From contig FN649758.1 in the NCBI GenBank assembly GCA_000310025.1, positions 763,716 through 827,715 on the forward strand: a stretch of DNA of 64,000 nucleotides, read 5' to 3'. This DNA is from Ectocarpus siliculosus (Eukaryota > Sar > Phaeophyceae > Ectocarpales > Ectocarpaceae). The notes under the pieces are model-generated. The model was not told where the DNA came from, made no database searches, and saw nothing but the letters and a program-made list of their open reading frames with translations. This document shows positions 23,401 through 34,800 of the stretch, piece by piece. A program made the translations under genes and the position numbers. Numbering within the stretch: position 1 is the stretch's first letter; the number at the start of each line of letters is the position of its first letter.

Positions 23401-25800
23401 AGATAATTGCAAACGGTAAGCGGAAACAGAGCCTGCTATTTATTGGAGGTGAATGTAGCCGATGATATCGTGGCTGTGTCGGTTGGTTCGATGTTTGAAG
23501 GCACACGCCTCACGGATGGTGGCGTTCATGCTTTGTTTCACCCCGTGATTGACCAAGTTGGTAGATTGTCACCCCGTGATTTACCAAGCTTGTAGATTAT
23601 GCTATTGGTTTGGGGGTACTGGAAGTGGTTGTACTGACGAAAGAGGGTTTGAGCCGCTGAAGCACACACTGGGTGCGGTAATCAAAACGAGATTGAGACA
23701 GAGAAACGTTGGGGGTGTGGGCACCATCCCGGCCGAAAACTTCGGAGAAACCTTTCGAGAGAGAGCAACGCGCGATGATGATGAACGCGTCCACACATCG
23801 TTATTGCTCGGACTTGAGTTGTACCTTAATATTCAGATGCGGTCTTGCTGTTGGGTGTACTCGTGATTTTGGGTGCAAGAACCCTCATCTAGAAAAGGTA
23901 GATAGTTCAGAGAGAGCTTCTTCTAAGCAGATTGTGCATGGAAATCGTGACCAGTGTTGAGTGGGAGCGTGGGAAATAGGAGCATTCTTTTGATGGGCAG
24001 CCGGGCCCAGAAATATAGAGGATATCTATCGGCCGAGCAACACGCTGTCATGATGGTGGCCTCAATACGTCGGAAATGCTCTGGCATGGTGTCCCCAATC
24101 GCCTCTGATGCGGTGGCGGATAGGATAGGATAGGTCTACTCTTGGGTTAGGAGTGCAGGAAGCGTCAATGTTGAAGACATTATGCTTGTGAAGCAGATTG
24201 TGTACGGCAATCAGACATTATGAGTGAGATGGGCGTGGGAAATATGGGCAATCTTTGATTGGCCACCAGGCCAACAATAGTAGGACAAGCTTCGCCAAGA
24301 GAGTGATCCGCGGTGAAAATAGGTGCGTGGTGATATGGTAGTGGTTGGAGAGGTATTCGTGGTGTTAGAATGAAAAAACAGCGCCATGGCCACTTTAAAC
24401 AGCGCCATGGCCACGTTCGAAAGCGAGTGCGAAACCCTGCATAGTTCATCATTTAAGACGCGGCATATTCAGTCCGTGAAGAATCTGCATGCTGGGTTAC
24501 TGATTTTCTTTGTAGACTCTGCAGGTGTCATTCTCCATTTTCCTTGTTCTCCCTCATGTCAAAGCCAACCCAAAGGCCGGCGCCTCAGGAGAAGAAACAA
24601 GAGCAACTTAGTTTGTCGATCTAGGCGGCTGGGAATGGTGATTGCGACGAAGGCTGAATTGGCTTTCTTTCGGCAAGCTTGGTGTCCTCAAGGACCCACG
24701 GCAAGGCTGCAGGAAAGGCGCCGCACGAGTGTAGCTTTCGGCGGGGATGCGCTATCAATGTAGCACGATATCGTAGGGCCATTGGTACGTCCGCAGTCTC
24801 GTTTCCGGTGCATTGGCTCATCGATCATTGCTTTTAACACGGCTTTTTTTTCGGCACGGCGGCGAATGCACGTACTTGTCTTGTGTCAGAGAATATAGAT
24901 ACGATTGTATGTTGCGAGGGGGGAACGTGGCGGCGCACACAGGACGGTTTGGTTGTGTGTGGAACTATGCTGGAAATGAGCTACCGTAGAGTAGAGAGAG
25001 GGTAAAATGGACCCGGCATCCTTTCATCCTACGATGACACCATATAGCCTGCATAGCATAGGAACCATCCTTCCTCCGCGAAATGCAGGAAGAATATTGT
25101 GGGGCTTTTTCTGGTTTTCTTTTCCCCCGAATGTTTGGCTGGTTTGGTGTTGTTTGCGATTTACTGTTCTTCTATTGCACCCTACTTTATTTTATTTACG
25201 TGATTTTCTCCATTGTGAACGCATGCATGTGATCGACGTCCACGATGATTTGTGTCTCGGTGTTGGTGTTCATTTCGCTCCCGCTTGGCACCATTTTTTT
25301 TCTCTTTTGGTTCTGGAATTGCGCATCCAGGTACATACAGCTCATCGGAATGAGTGAATGAATTCCACCTTGCAGGATTTGGGTGTGCACGGGAGTGTTG
25401 CAGGTGCCGGAACTGCTGTTCATTGGCAGAACGATTTCACAGGTAGTTTTCGAGAGATTGTGAACACTGTATGAAAAGTGCCGCACAAAAAGTCATTGCT
25501 TTTTCATTTCCTTCGACCAGATAGAGGAATGACATGGATCACCAGTTGGTAAATGTTTCCGGCCCTCGAAGCGCAGAACAAGGATAGAACCACGCCATTT
25601 CATTTCTCGCATGATGGTCATCCTGATGTTTCTCGTTTCTTTTCTTGTCCTTGTCCTTGTGTGTCGAGTTTAAGTGATAGGTTACGAATAAGGCATCTGC
25701 AGACATTTGCCTGACATGTTGCCTGGTGCGTCTGATGTTTAGGAGCCGATATTTTAGTCTGTTAAGGTATCACGTTGATGTTTACAGGATTCGATGGTTT
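23401..25800. other. Gene-poor stretch with small tandem duplications
   Basis: No gene recognised. Short tandem duplications are visible: CACCCCGTGATT(G/T)ACCAAG at 23540-23595, AAACAGCGCCATGGCCAC twice at about 24377-24415, and GATAGGATAGGATAGG near 24121-24137. Confidence 0.4.
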
Positions 25801-25804
25801 CTCT

Positions 25805-25945
25805 TTTACGCTTAAATTGTGGCCAATTTCGGGGAGTCAGCCTGTGACAACGGGACCCTAACCGCGCGGGCTGGATCTCAACGCGAATGTTTGCAAGACT
25901 GCTGGAAGAAATCGGAACGGTTTCTCGCGTGAAGGCGTTTTCAAG
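25805..25945. repeat. Short interspersed repeat, copy 4 (diverged)
   Basis: Keeps the blocks CCTGTGACAACGGGA, ACCGCGCGG and ATCGGAACGGTTT in the order seen at 18990-19110. It is the most diverged of the four copies. Confidence 0.45.
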
Positions 25946-27739
25946 TGGTTTGTGACCACGAAAACCTGTTTCTCTGTCTTCAAAGAATGGACGCGAGGAT
26001 TGTAGGGACTACAGATTAGACGACTTAAAAAGAGAACACGAAAACAAGAACCATGGCAACAAAGTTGTGGCCGAGTTTCGGTGGTATTATAGCGGCAACC
26101 TACGTATCTGTGCCCAAAACTGGACTCCTACGCTTGCTCATCCTCTCTATTATTTCCAACACCTAACTATGGTTTGGTCTGGTCGGGAGGAGATGTCACC
26201 GCTTCAAAACTTGGCGCTTAAGGATTTTCAGCCGGGAACAAACCCATATACGAGAACGTTATCATCAGGAACAGGTGCTGATGAGGTTAGAGGTGGATTC
26301 TGCCCTCGCAGACAATGACGGATCCCCGATACAGCGACGGCTGCAAGACACGAACGCGGTGTTGTGTGGGTGGGCGTGGGGGTGCGAACATCGGGTGCTG
26401 GGTGCCTTATCCAAAGGTTAAGCTCAGGGCCAAAGGCTGACATCGACTTAGGCTGGGAAGGAGTTGGACGTGTGGTTCAGGCATTCGGAAAGAAACCTCA
26501 ACAAGCTAGACATCAACGCGTCGACGGTGACTGTGGAGATATCACGCTATGGGTGGGGAAGCAATATAAAGTGGCCTGCGCAATGTGAAAAGCAGTTTCG
26601 CCCTCTCGAATCCTGTGGCATGGGCATGACAGCAGACGATTTAGGCGATGATCGAACCACGTTGGAGGTGTCGGACCGGCTGAATGCCTTAATGCGACGC
26701 TGACTCCTGTTCAGCGACATTGAGAGAGCGTAGGCGGTTGGTAGCGACGGATGAGGGGGGTTCGGTGACCAGGCCGCTGGGTGCGAAGAGACGGAGTTGG
26801 GGGATGGCGGGCAGGGTGCCAACAGCGGGGAGGGCGGCGACTCAAGCGACGAAGATATGACCGGAAGTCTTACTTATTTTCTATAATTGTGGCTGCTGGA
26901 ACAGAGTCGTCGTTGCTTTCGTTCGCGTACTGGCTTCCAATCGAGTGGACTGCCTGGGGCAGTGAACTAGGGAATTGAGCCCATTGCCCAACTCGGAATC
27001 TGAGACGCAAACAATTTTTGGACGCAGTATTTTACAGGGTGTCCACATGACTAGAAATTGATTATGAGCTGGAGGTCTTCGACCCTACGCGTCCGACACC
27101 CAATTCTTTCTGAAACAATGAAAACGTTTGGTCGACACGGACCAGAATGAACCTCACAAAGCCAACGTCTTGGTTTCAGCTCACACCCAAGTCAAACCCA
27201 CCCCGAACTCAAGGGGGCGACGAATAGATCTGCCTTCCCCCGGTAGTGCGAGGACACTCACTGTAGCCAGGGATGCACCGATCCACGTCAAGAAAAAAGC
27301 ACAGCCAGGCCAGTAAGAGCCGAGGCAGCGAGCCCTCATCATGGCTACTACTTACTGTGCATCAGGCTGCTAATGTCGCCTGGCACGGCTTGCCAGGCCA
27401 GAACTGACACCTGGCATTTTTCGTATTTGACAACCCCGTGCATGTGCCAACATTCTCGCACCTTCAAGGCCGGTGCCCGCTATTGTCTTCGCAAGTGGTA
27501 CAAGAAGAAACGGGTCCGACCGCTCATCATTATCGTACCCCGTACTCTGCCGCAGTCCTCCCTCGAGACTTCCGCGACGACATAAAGGCCTTCATCCACC
27601 ACCACTCCATTGGCGTTTAACCATCTTCACCAAAGTACCATTGACTCCAGTTTAAGGCAGGAAACTACTGCATACGTTTTCTCCACTCGTCGATTCCTTT
27701 CTGTTGATTTCCGACATCAAGTGTTGCGCGGATTCTACA
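25946..27739. other. No confident gene
   Basis: Frames such as 26464-26703 (LNKLDINASTVTVEIS) and 26067-26318 have protein-like composition but no motif I recognise. The rest shows no coding signal. Confidence 0.3.
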
Positions 27740-28210
27740 CTAACCTACACCCTGCGACTGTGCTTCCGATATGCGTATGTATGCGAAGGGTGGTGTCACG
27801 CTAGTTGGAGCAGCAACCGAAATCGACTCCCGCCACTTGTGATTGTTTTCGTTCCGAACCCACACCATCCCGCCTCTCCCGTCGATGACACGCTTCATCT
27901 CGTCCCTCAAGTCTATGTAGCCATCACCATCCCGGGCGTTCTTCCGCCTCCTGGGTTCCTCGTTTCCCATGAAAACCTTCAGTGCTTCGTACGAGGCCCT
28001 CGTATCCCTTTGCAAATCTGCGCCGATGTTGTCCTCACCCGAAACAGCACGAAGCAGCGCCTCCTCGTCGAGAGTGCGGTCGACTAGCTCCTCGACCAAC
28101 CCATCTTTCACGTCCTTCAGGAAATCCGAGATATCAACGTTCAGTCCTGTCGTTGCGTTCAGCGCCACCTTCGCGGTCACCATGGCCACCTGTACGAAGA
28201 GGGCGCACAA
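27740..28210 (-). CDS. Unidentified minus-strand exon
   Basis: An open frame of about 150 residues with balanced, protein-like composition. It begins after an acceptor-like CAG|GTGGCCATGG near 28195 and includes LNVDISDFLKDVKDGLVEEL, then GYIDLRDEMKRVIDGRGG. The C-terminal part after about 27810 looks less protein-like and may be intron. I recognise no family. The helical, charged composition suggests a soluble protein segment. No flanking exon could be joined with confidence. Confidence 0.4.
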   Translation of the reverse strand: MCALFVQVAMVTAKVALNATTGLNVDISDFLKDVKDGLVEELVDRTLDEEALLRAVSGEDNIGADLQRDTRASYEALKVFMGNEEPRRRKNARDGDGYIDLRDEMKRVIDGRGGMVWVRNENNHKWRESISVAAPTSVTPPFAYIRISEAQSQGVG

Positions 28211-28626
28211 ACGAAACCGACGACAAACAATATACCACAGCTCATGATCACTCGCATGTCAAGGCAGATAACCAAGCCACCTGGCCCCAATAGTTCACGC
28301 CTTGGAAATGTAAACCCGTGTTGCATTGCGAGAGGCGTCCATTTGGAATGCGACCTCCCCCAAAAACAGCAGGGTATCAGGAAGAGTGGAACTTCACCGT
28401 AGAACCTCACCCAAAAATAGTGTCACCGACTCCCACCGGTTTCTTACAATTCTTGTCTTACCTGCAGCACAGGCGATATTTTCTTCACCCATGTTGGGTG
28501 GCTTGGTGCGCCCGGCGCAGTTGTAGACGGCAAAAATAAAAGAACCGCGCGGCGAGTTTGCCGGCAACGATAAAATACAGTAAACTGCCCACGGGTGTGG
28601 TAACCCGTCGCATCTATGATGTTCCG

Positions 28627-28793
28627 GAGCGTGATAGCTCTGATGTGTTGACGCTGGTGCTGTGATAGCTGTTGTGATGGCGTGATAGCCTAGAGGCGTG
28701 AAAGCCTGGCAGCGTGATAGCTGGTGGATAGGTAGTATGGGCACGGGCGTGATAGCCCAGGGCGTGATAGCCCAGGGCGTGATAGCCGGGAAA
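28627..28793. repeat. GCGTGATAGC minisatellite
   Basis: The decamer GCGTGATAGC or a close variant recurs about eight times at irregular 12-25 bp spacing. The last three copies are close-packed with CCAGG spacers (28749-28790). Confidence 0.8.
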
Positions 28794-30272
28794 AAAGAAG
28801 ATGAATTAATCAAGGGCACGTGGCCAACACCGTTGCAGACACGCATACATACCCAGAAAACAAGAATATGTGGCAAAGATGGTACCACCATTCCCCCAAT
28901 TTACTACAACTGCGGAACCCCAAAAATTCCCCGCCCCATCTTCTAGGAACATTCCTCGGTCGCAATAATCTGTCAATGCTGTGAGTACATCCAACAGCCC
29001 CCCTGCTCGCTGCATTGTCGAGATTATTCCCGAACTGGCTTATGTTATGCATCACACGAAACCCATCCCAAAAACTCCAGAAATCAATGTCATGGTTCAA
29101 CAGTCGTTTCTCCTCCCATTCTCTTTCAACAACCATAAACCATTCAACCAGAGAGACTAGTTCGAACTTCCATTGGTCGAAAACGAACCAGAAACACCTA
29201 CTAACTACCAGAATCTCCATCGGTCTCCATTGTATCCAGAATCTCCAAAGATAAAAACATTCACTAAAAACCATTAAACCAGAAACACTTGACTGGAATT
29301 CCCATCGGTTCCAAACCACTAAACCAGGGACACCACCAACAATTTCCATCGGTCGCTCATGAATTTCAAATTCCCAATATCAAATCATCCAAAACTCAAA
29401 TCGTGGAAACAACTGCAATGGGTTATATCAGGAACAAATGAAAACAAACACAAATGCAAACACATCCAACACCGTCCGGGACAAATCACTTTCCGAGGAT
29501 ACTTCAAATCCACAAGTAGCACAAGAATCATGATTGCACAAAAATGCTCGACTCCACAACACCTCATCCTCATAACAACACGAAGACCATCAATAATGCA
29601 GACAAAAAAACGCTTCCGAGTATTTTCTTAATGCAGACAAAAAAACCCTTCCGAGTATTTTCTATCGGCCAATCTTGAATTCAATGTCCAACAAACACGA
29701 TGAAATTACAAACCAGAATACCTCAGCAACATGGAACAACACCAAACCTGCCTCAGAAACAAAATCTCCTTGAAGCATGTGACATCGCTACGTGCCCTGC
29801 CTGCGTGGTTGACAGCGCGAGGTGCATTGGAGTCATGGAGTGCTACAAAGATAGGCCCCCCTTCCTCTTTCATTATTTTTCCTCAAACACAACCTCCGTT
29901 CAGTTTCCTAAAATACCTTTTTATTTTCTTCCTGCATACCCTACCCATACATTTCTGGCTACGGCCCCCCTTCTCCGAACACCAGACGTGAACGGATCAA
30001 CCATCTACTCGATAAACGCATCTTGTGACATTTGGGTACTGGAAACAACACAAAAATCGCAATCTGCATTGTCAATTCCCGAACTCTGCAAATAGAACAT
30101 CTAAAACAGACGAAACATTCCATTCTCCGAAACATTGTGGCAGTTAATTGTCATGACACACCAATTCCCCCCCCAATGACAATTGACAACAGCATCGAAG
30201 ACATATCATTTTATAGAAATAGAGGGGTTACCCCTGGCCGATGGTACATGGAGAGGCGCGCCAAATACACAT
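28794..30272. other. A/C-rich non-coding stretch outside the large retroelement
   Basis: Strongly A/C-skewed on the plus strand, unlike the surroundings. Diverged tandem units (AACCA..AAACCAG.....TTCCATCGGT) repeat between about 29130 and 29360. A 36-bp unit, AATGCAGACAAAAAAAC..., is duplicated at 29596-29667. An imperfect hairpin, TAATTGTCAT / ATGACAATTGA, lies at 30143-30188. No gene. This may be an older element remnant. Confidence 0.45.
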
Positions 30273-30564
30273 TAAAAGGAGGGGAAGCCGTGGGCGGTAG
30301 CTTGCTCCTAGAGATAGATGAAGGTAGGTTCTGTCGTTGACACGCTTGTCCACGATCACGATGAGATGAGAAAGTTGCTTGTTATTGCTGAGAGACGATC
30401 AGCAAGGGTCTGAGGTGAAGTGGGGATCCAACTTCACCTCAGGGGGTACGCAGACTAGACAAATCCTAAGAGGGTAGGTGTCTGAAGGGTATACCTCCTG
30501 GGACCGACCCACATCCTATCAACAATAAGATGTACCCTATTCAAGCTAGCAGCCACACTCCTTA
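30273..30564 (-). repeat. 3' LTR of the NADAR retroelement
   Basis: A 292-bp sequence nearly identical to 44885-45175. The termini are TAAGGAG...CTCCTTTTA on the element strand, a short inverted repeat and not the usual TG...CA. A weak polypurine stretch (AGGGTGGG, plus-strand 30572-30579) lies just inside. Confidence 0.9.
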
Positions 30565-31896
30565 ACACTAGCCCACCCTGAATATCATATATGCAGATTC
30601 TATACTCAAATCAATGCTCAAATCCTAAAAGCTACAACGAAGATTTGAGCTGACGATTGATGCTCATGAATCGAAGATATGACTCTTCACAAAACATCCA
30701 AAAGGAGGGTGAGTTGTAGAAACATCCCGAATCAACCCCCACACCATCATTGAGACGAAAGATGGATGCGAATGGCCACGAGACAACACATCGACATCTC
30801 AATGACAACGCTCCTACCAATGAAGGGATAAGGCCAAGAAAAAATGTAGTGCTGCACCGCACGCTATCCGCAACAGACGACGGCAAGGGAAATAAAGTCC
30901 AAAATCTAAACGCCACACACCACTCTTTTACGCGCACCCGCGCGTATGACAATGGGAGGAATGAGGGCGACTACCCGAGAGAGTCCCAAAATACGACAAC
31001 AAAACTCAAAACCCAAGCAAATTTCCGAACGAATACGGCCTTTGATACTGGACGCGACGTAAAGGGGAAAATATGAACGCAATCAATCTAGGAAAGCGTC
31101 AAGGAAGGGCAGGAAAAATGAACGACGACAGGCAGACCCACTGACAACAATTTCCAGCGATTCCGAGAACTCAAACCGTATAGAGAGGTGGCCACAGCAA
31201 GACCTAAAGAAAACCAAGAATGCAAAGCATGAATGATGAACGTCTGAGAAGCGATCTGACGAACTTGTCCTGGCTCACTGGCAACGCACAACACAGAAAG
31301 ACTCAAACAACACAGAAAAGTCGCAGAGATACACACAACAACACAACGACTCAAGGGCTCGACGATGAGGAAGGCGTCGTCTGCAGGTAACGATGACGGA
31401 GACGAAGTAGAACGAAGTGTGGATGACGACGAATGTCCACGGGAGAAGACGACGCCACTGGATGGAAGCCCGAAGTAACAGGCCTAGACGACACTTCGGC
31501 GGCACGGTGGAGCTAAAAAAAAATGAGCTGGCAAAAGGCGAACCAAGGGAAACCCGAGAAACTCGGTGTTTGCCTGGTCAGAGGCGAACATACCGACGAA
31601 ACTTGGGGAACTCTTTGTCCAAGTGTTCAGAGGCAAATAACACCGACGAAACTTGGGGAACTCTTTTTCCAAGTGTTCAGAGGCAAACAACACCGACGAA
31701 ACTTGGGGAACTCGTTTTCCAAGTGTTCAGAGGCAAACCACACCGACGAAACTTGGGGAACTCTTTTTCCAAGTGTTCAGAGGCAAACCACACGGAGAAA
31801 ACAAAAACAAAACAAAAAAAAGAACAACAAACAAACAAACAAACAAACAAACAAACAAGGTCCAAGATAGACCAACTCGAACCTCAAACGGCGACG
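30565..31896 (-). other. 3' untranslated region of the NADAR retroelement
   Basis: About 1.3 kb between the pol stop codon and the 3' LTR. It is A-rich on the plus strand with no recognisable gene. It holds a 50-bp minisatellite and a (CAAA)n run (about 31826-31858). Confidence 0.7.
31593..31793. repeat. 50-bp minisatellite, four units
   Basis: CCGACGAAACTTGGGGAACTC begins at 31593, 31643, 31693 and 31743, exactly 50 bp apart, with nearly identical units. It is tandem without spacers, so it is not a CRISPR array. Confidence 0.95.
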
Positions 31897-34800
31897 CTAG
31901 GAAGAGATATTGGGAACAGCCGACGGTAAGGAGTCAGTAATGGGAGGAGTGCGATCCCGGGCGTCGCCCAAAGGGCGCGAGCGATGTTTTTCTAAACACC
32001 ACGATCCACAGACGGCGTCCAAGGCGGTGGAGTAGAGGTGCGCCGGCAGAGGGAGAACGCTGGGGCCCGGGTCATCCAGAAATCGAACGATGTACGAGCC
32101 GTCCTGATGAGCACCAATACGTCCTGTCCACCATAATCCGTCGCGGGCCTTGTACCACAGCCGCGCTCCCACTGGAAGGGGCGAAATGCTGAAGCGACGG
32201 AGCCAAGTCGCGTGAAGCACAAGGTCAGCCCCAGGAGGCAAATAGCGTTCGCCACGATTCCGGGCTAGCTCCCGTTGTGCCGCGCGTGTCCGAGCCACTC
32301 GATACGTGCGGTTACCCTGCTTGCTTTGGCAGACCTCTCGAGACCAGTACAAGAGGATGTGTCGACGGAATTGATCGAGATCGGACTCCCGTTCCCAAGA
32401 AGGAGTAGTCAGGCCTAGCCAATGCGTCTGGTACAGGACGGCGAGAACGCCGCTACGGCCCCGCACCAATTGGTGTCCCGAAATGTAGTCGACCTCGAGG
32501 CGCCCGACAGGCGCCGACACATCATCCGCGGTGACGTGAAACGGTGGACATTTATCGCCGAAAGAGTGCAAGACATAACGCGAAAGCTCCGCGGGTAGAG
32601 ATTGAGGCAGGTCGTCCGTCTCGTATGGGTTGCGACAGGGCTTGCAACGAAGGACAGATACGCGACATCGAGCAGCTGGGCCGGAAAGATCCGAAGGCAG
32701 GTCCAGGTAGAGGAGTTTACGCGCCAACGGGCTTCCATCTGGGGTGGCGTCGGCCGAAGCGCGACCCACCGCAAGAACTTTGTAAGGCCCCGTCCAGGAA
32801 AGCGCGAATTTGGCCTTGAGCACCTGTTGATCCGTGTCCTTCCGCACACCCTGTCGAATTGTAGCAGCCGTGTTGTAGACCCAAGCCCACCCGCCAACAG
32901 TAAATTGCGGGAGCTTGTGGATGGCGTCCAGCAGGGATGAATTACTGCGTTCGACTCGCGAGATCTTCAGGGCGTTGTACTCACGGACCAGGTCGTAGGC
33001 CCGGCGCTGGCGATCGACAGCCAAGTTGCAGTACTCGAGTTGGTCACGGGCTAAGCTTTGATGACCACCGACCGTTGGATGATCGAAGACCGAAAGCGGA
33101 AGCCGCGGAATGCGTCCGATATGGATCTCGTTCGGCGCCAATCCAGTCGACTGGTTCACGGAATTGTTGTAGGCAAATTCAACGTGCGGGAGATGTATGT
33201 CCCAATCGTTTTGCTGGTCGTTGACGACTACCGCAAGCATCTGAGCCATCGTGTGATTGACGCGTTCCGTGCCGCCGTTGGTTTGCGGGTGGTAGGAGCT
33301 GGTGGTGACTTTCTTGATTTTCATCATCTCATAGATCGCCATGGAGAGCTTCGAGCAAAAATGCAGTCCGTTGTCCGACAATAACGTAGTCGGACATCCC
33401 CACTTGGTCATGTACTGGTTGACGAAGATGTGAGCCGTCCCTTTCGCCGTAAATTCCGCCGCTGTAACCGCGAACATGTCGGCTCTCCGGCTGAAACGGT
33501 CTGTGAACAATAAAATGTAGGAGTTGCCCTTGGCAGTCACGGGCAGGGGTCCGAAGAAGTCGACGCCGACGACCGTACCAGGCCCCTGTGGCAATGGCAT
33601 AGCGATGACGGGCCACCGAGCGGTTTGACGCGAAGTCTTGCGAGCTTGACACACCAAACACGCGCGAAGCCACCAGCGTACGGATCGATCCAGACCAATC
33701 CACCAGTAGAAACGCTCAAGCAGACGTTGTGTACGATGAACACCAAGATGGAAGGACGCGGTGGTATGGCAGGCATGAAGGACCCACGGGTGCATCAGCA
33801 TGGGCACGTAGACACGGGGCACACCAGTATCCGGTAGACGAGTGGCCCTGCCGCCAGAGCGCCCGATCGGCGATGGCGCCGGTTTATGTACGAGGAGGGT
33901 GACGTTATCATCGGTCGTGTGCAGCCTGGTTTTCGCCGCCAACGCAAGGACATCGTCTAACCGAGGGGAGCGGAGCGGGGCACTAAGGGTGAGCAAGTCA
34001 GAAGGGGGTGGGGAGGGAGAGCCACGAGACAGAAAACGCATAGCCACCACGCATTCGCTCTCCCGCTGTTGTTCCCTAGCCCAGTCCACAGTGCCGAAGC
34101 TCTGAACGCAAGCTCGCAAATGTGAGGGGTCCAAGTCAGTCGGCTCCAACCCAGAGTCAAGCGATCCCACGGAAGAGGCTGTAGAACGAGGAGCCTCAAC
34201 GACTGGTGAAGTTGCAGACAGCGGTGTCACCCTAGGAGGAGGCATCGGGAGGGGCGAAGTCCCAGGCGAAACCTGGATAGAGGGCAAAACCGAGGATGCA
34301 GCGCGCGCCGATGCCGGCGAAGGCACCTGTGGCGCAGAGGCAGTCGACGAAAACGCCGACGTTGGCGTCGCAGATGACGGCAGGGGACGCGTGCCGGTCT
34401 GGATGGTCTTGTTTGTCGAGCGGGACCTGCTAGGACGACGGGCAGTGGACGATGCCCGAGGGACGATGGTAGCCCGCGGCTGGCGTCCGAAATAGGTGGG
34501 ACCGGTGACGGTGCCTCCAGAAGCAGCGGCGGTCTTGGCCCGAGTTCGTGAAGAAATGAGCGGTCCCCGCTCCGGAAGCGAAGACAGGACGTGCACATAT
34601 CTATTCGCCAAAGACGCGGCCGGAGACATTCCGCGGGACGTAGCCGGAGCCAAACAGGAAACAGGCACCGGAGACGCGGAAACATGTGAGACCACGAAGA
34701 CTCCCGAAGACCTCCGAGAATCTTGATAATCAATCGGTGAGTCCGATCGAACATCCAGCAGGCGCGGGTGATGACGGCGAAAATCCCCAAAATCGGATGG

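Noticed and set aside
31593..31793. CRISPR-like repeat array
   Set aside because: The 50-bp units are contiguous with no spacers, and the host is eukaryotic.
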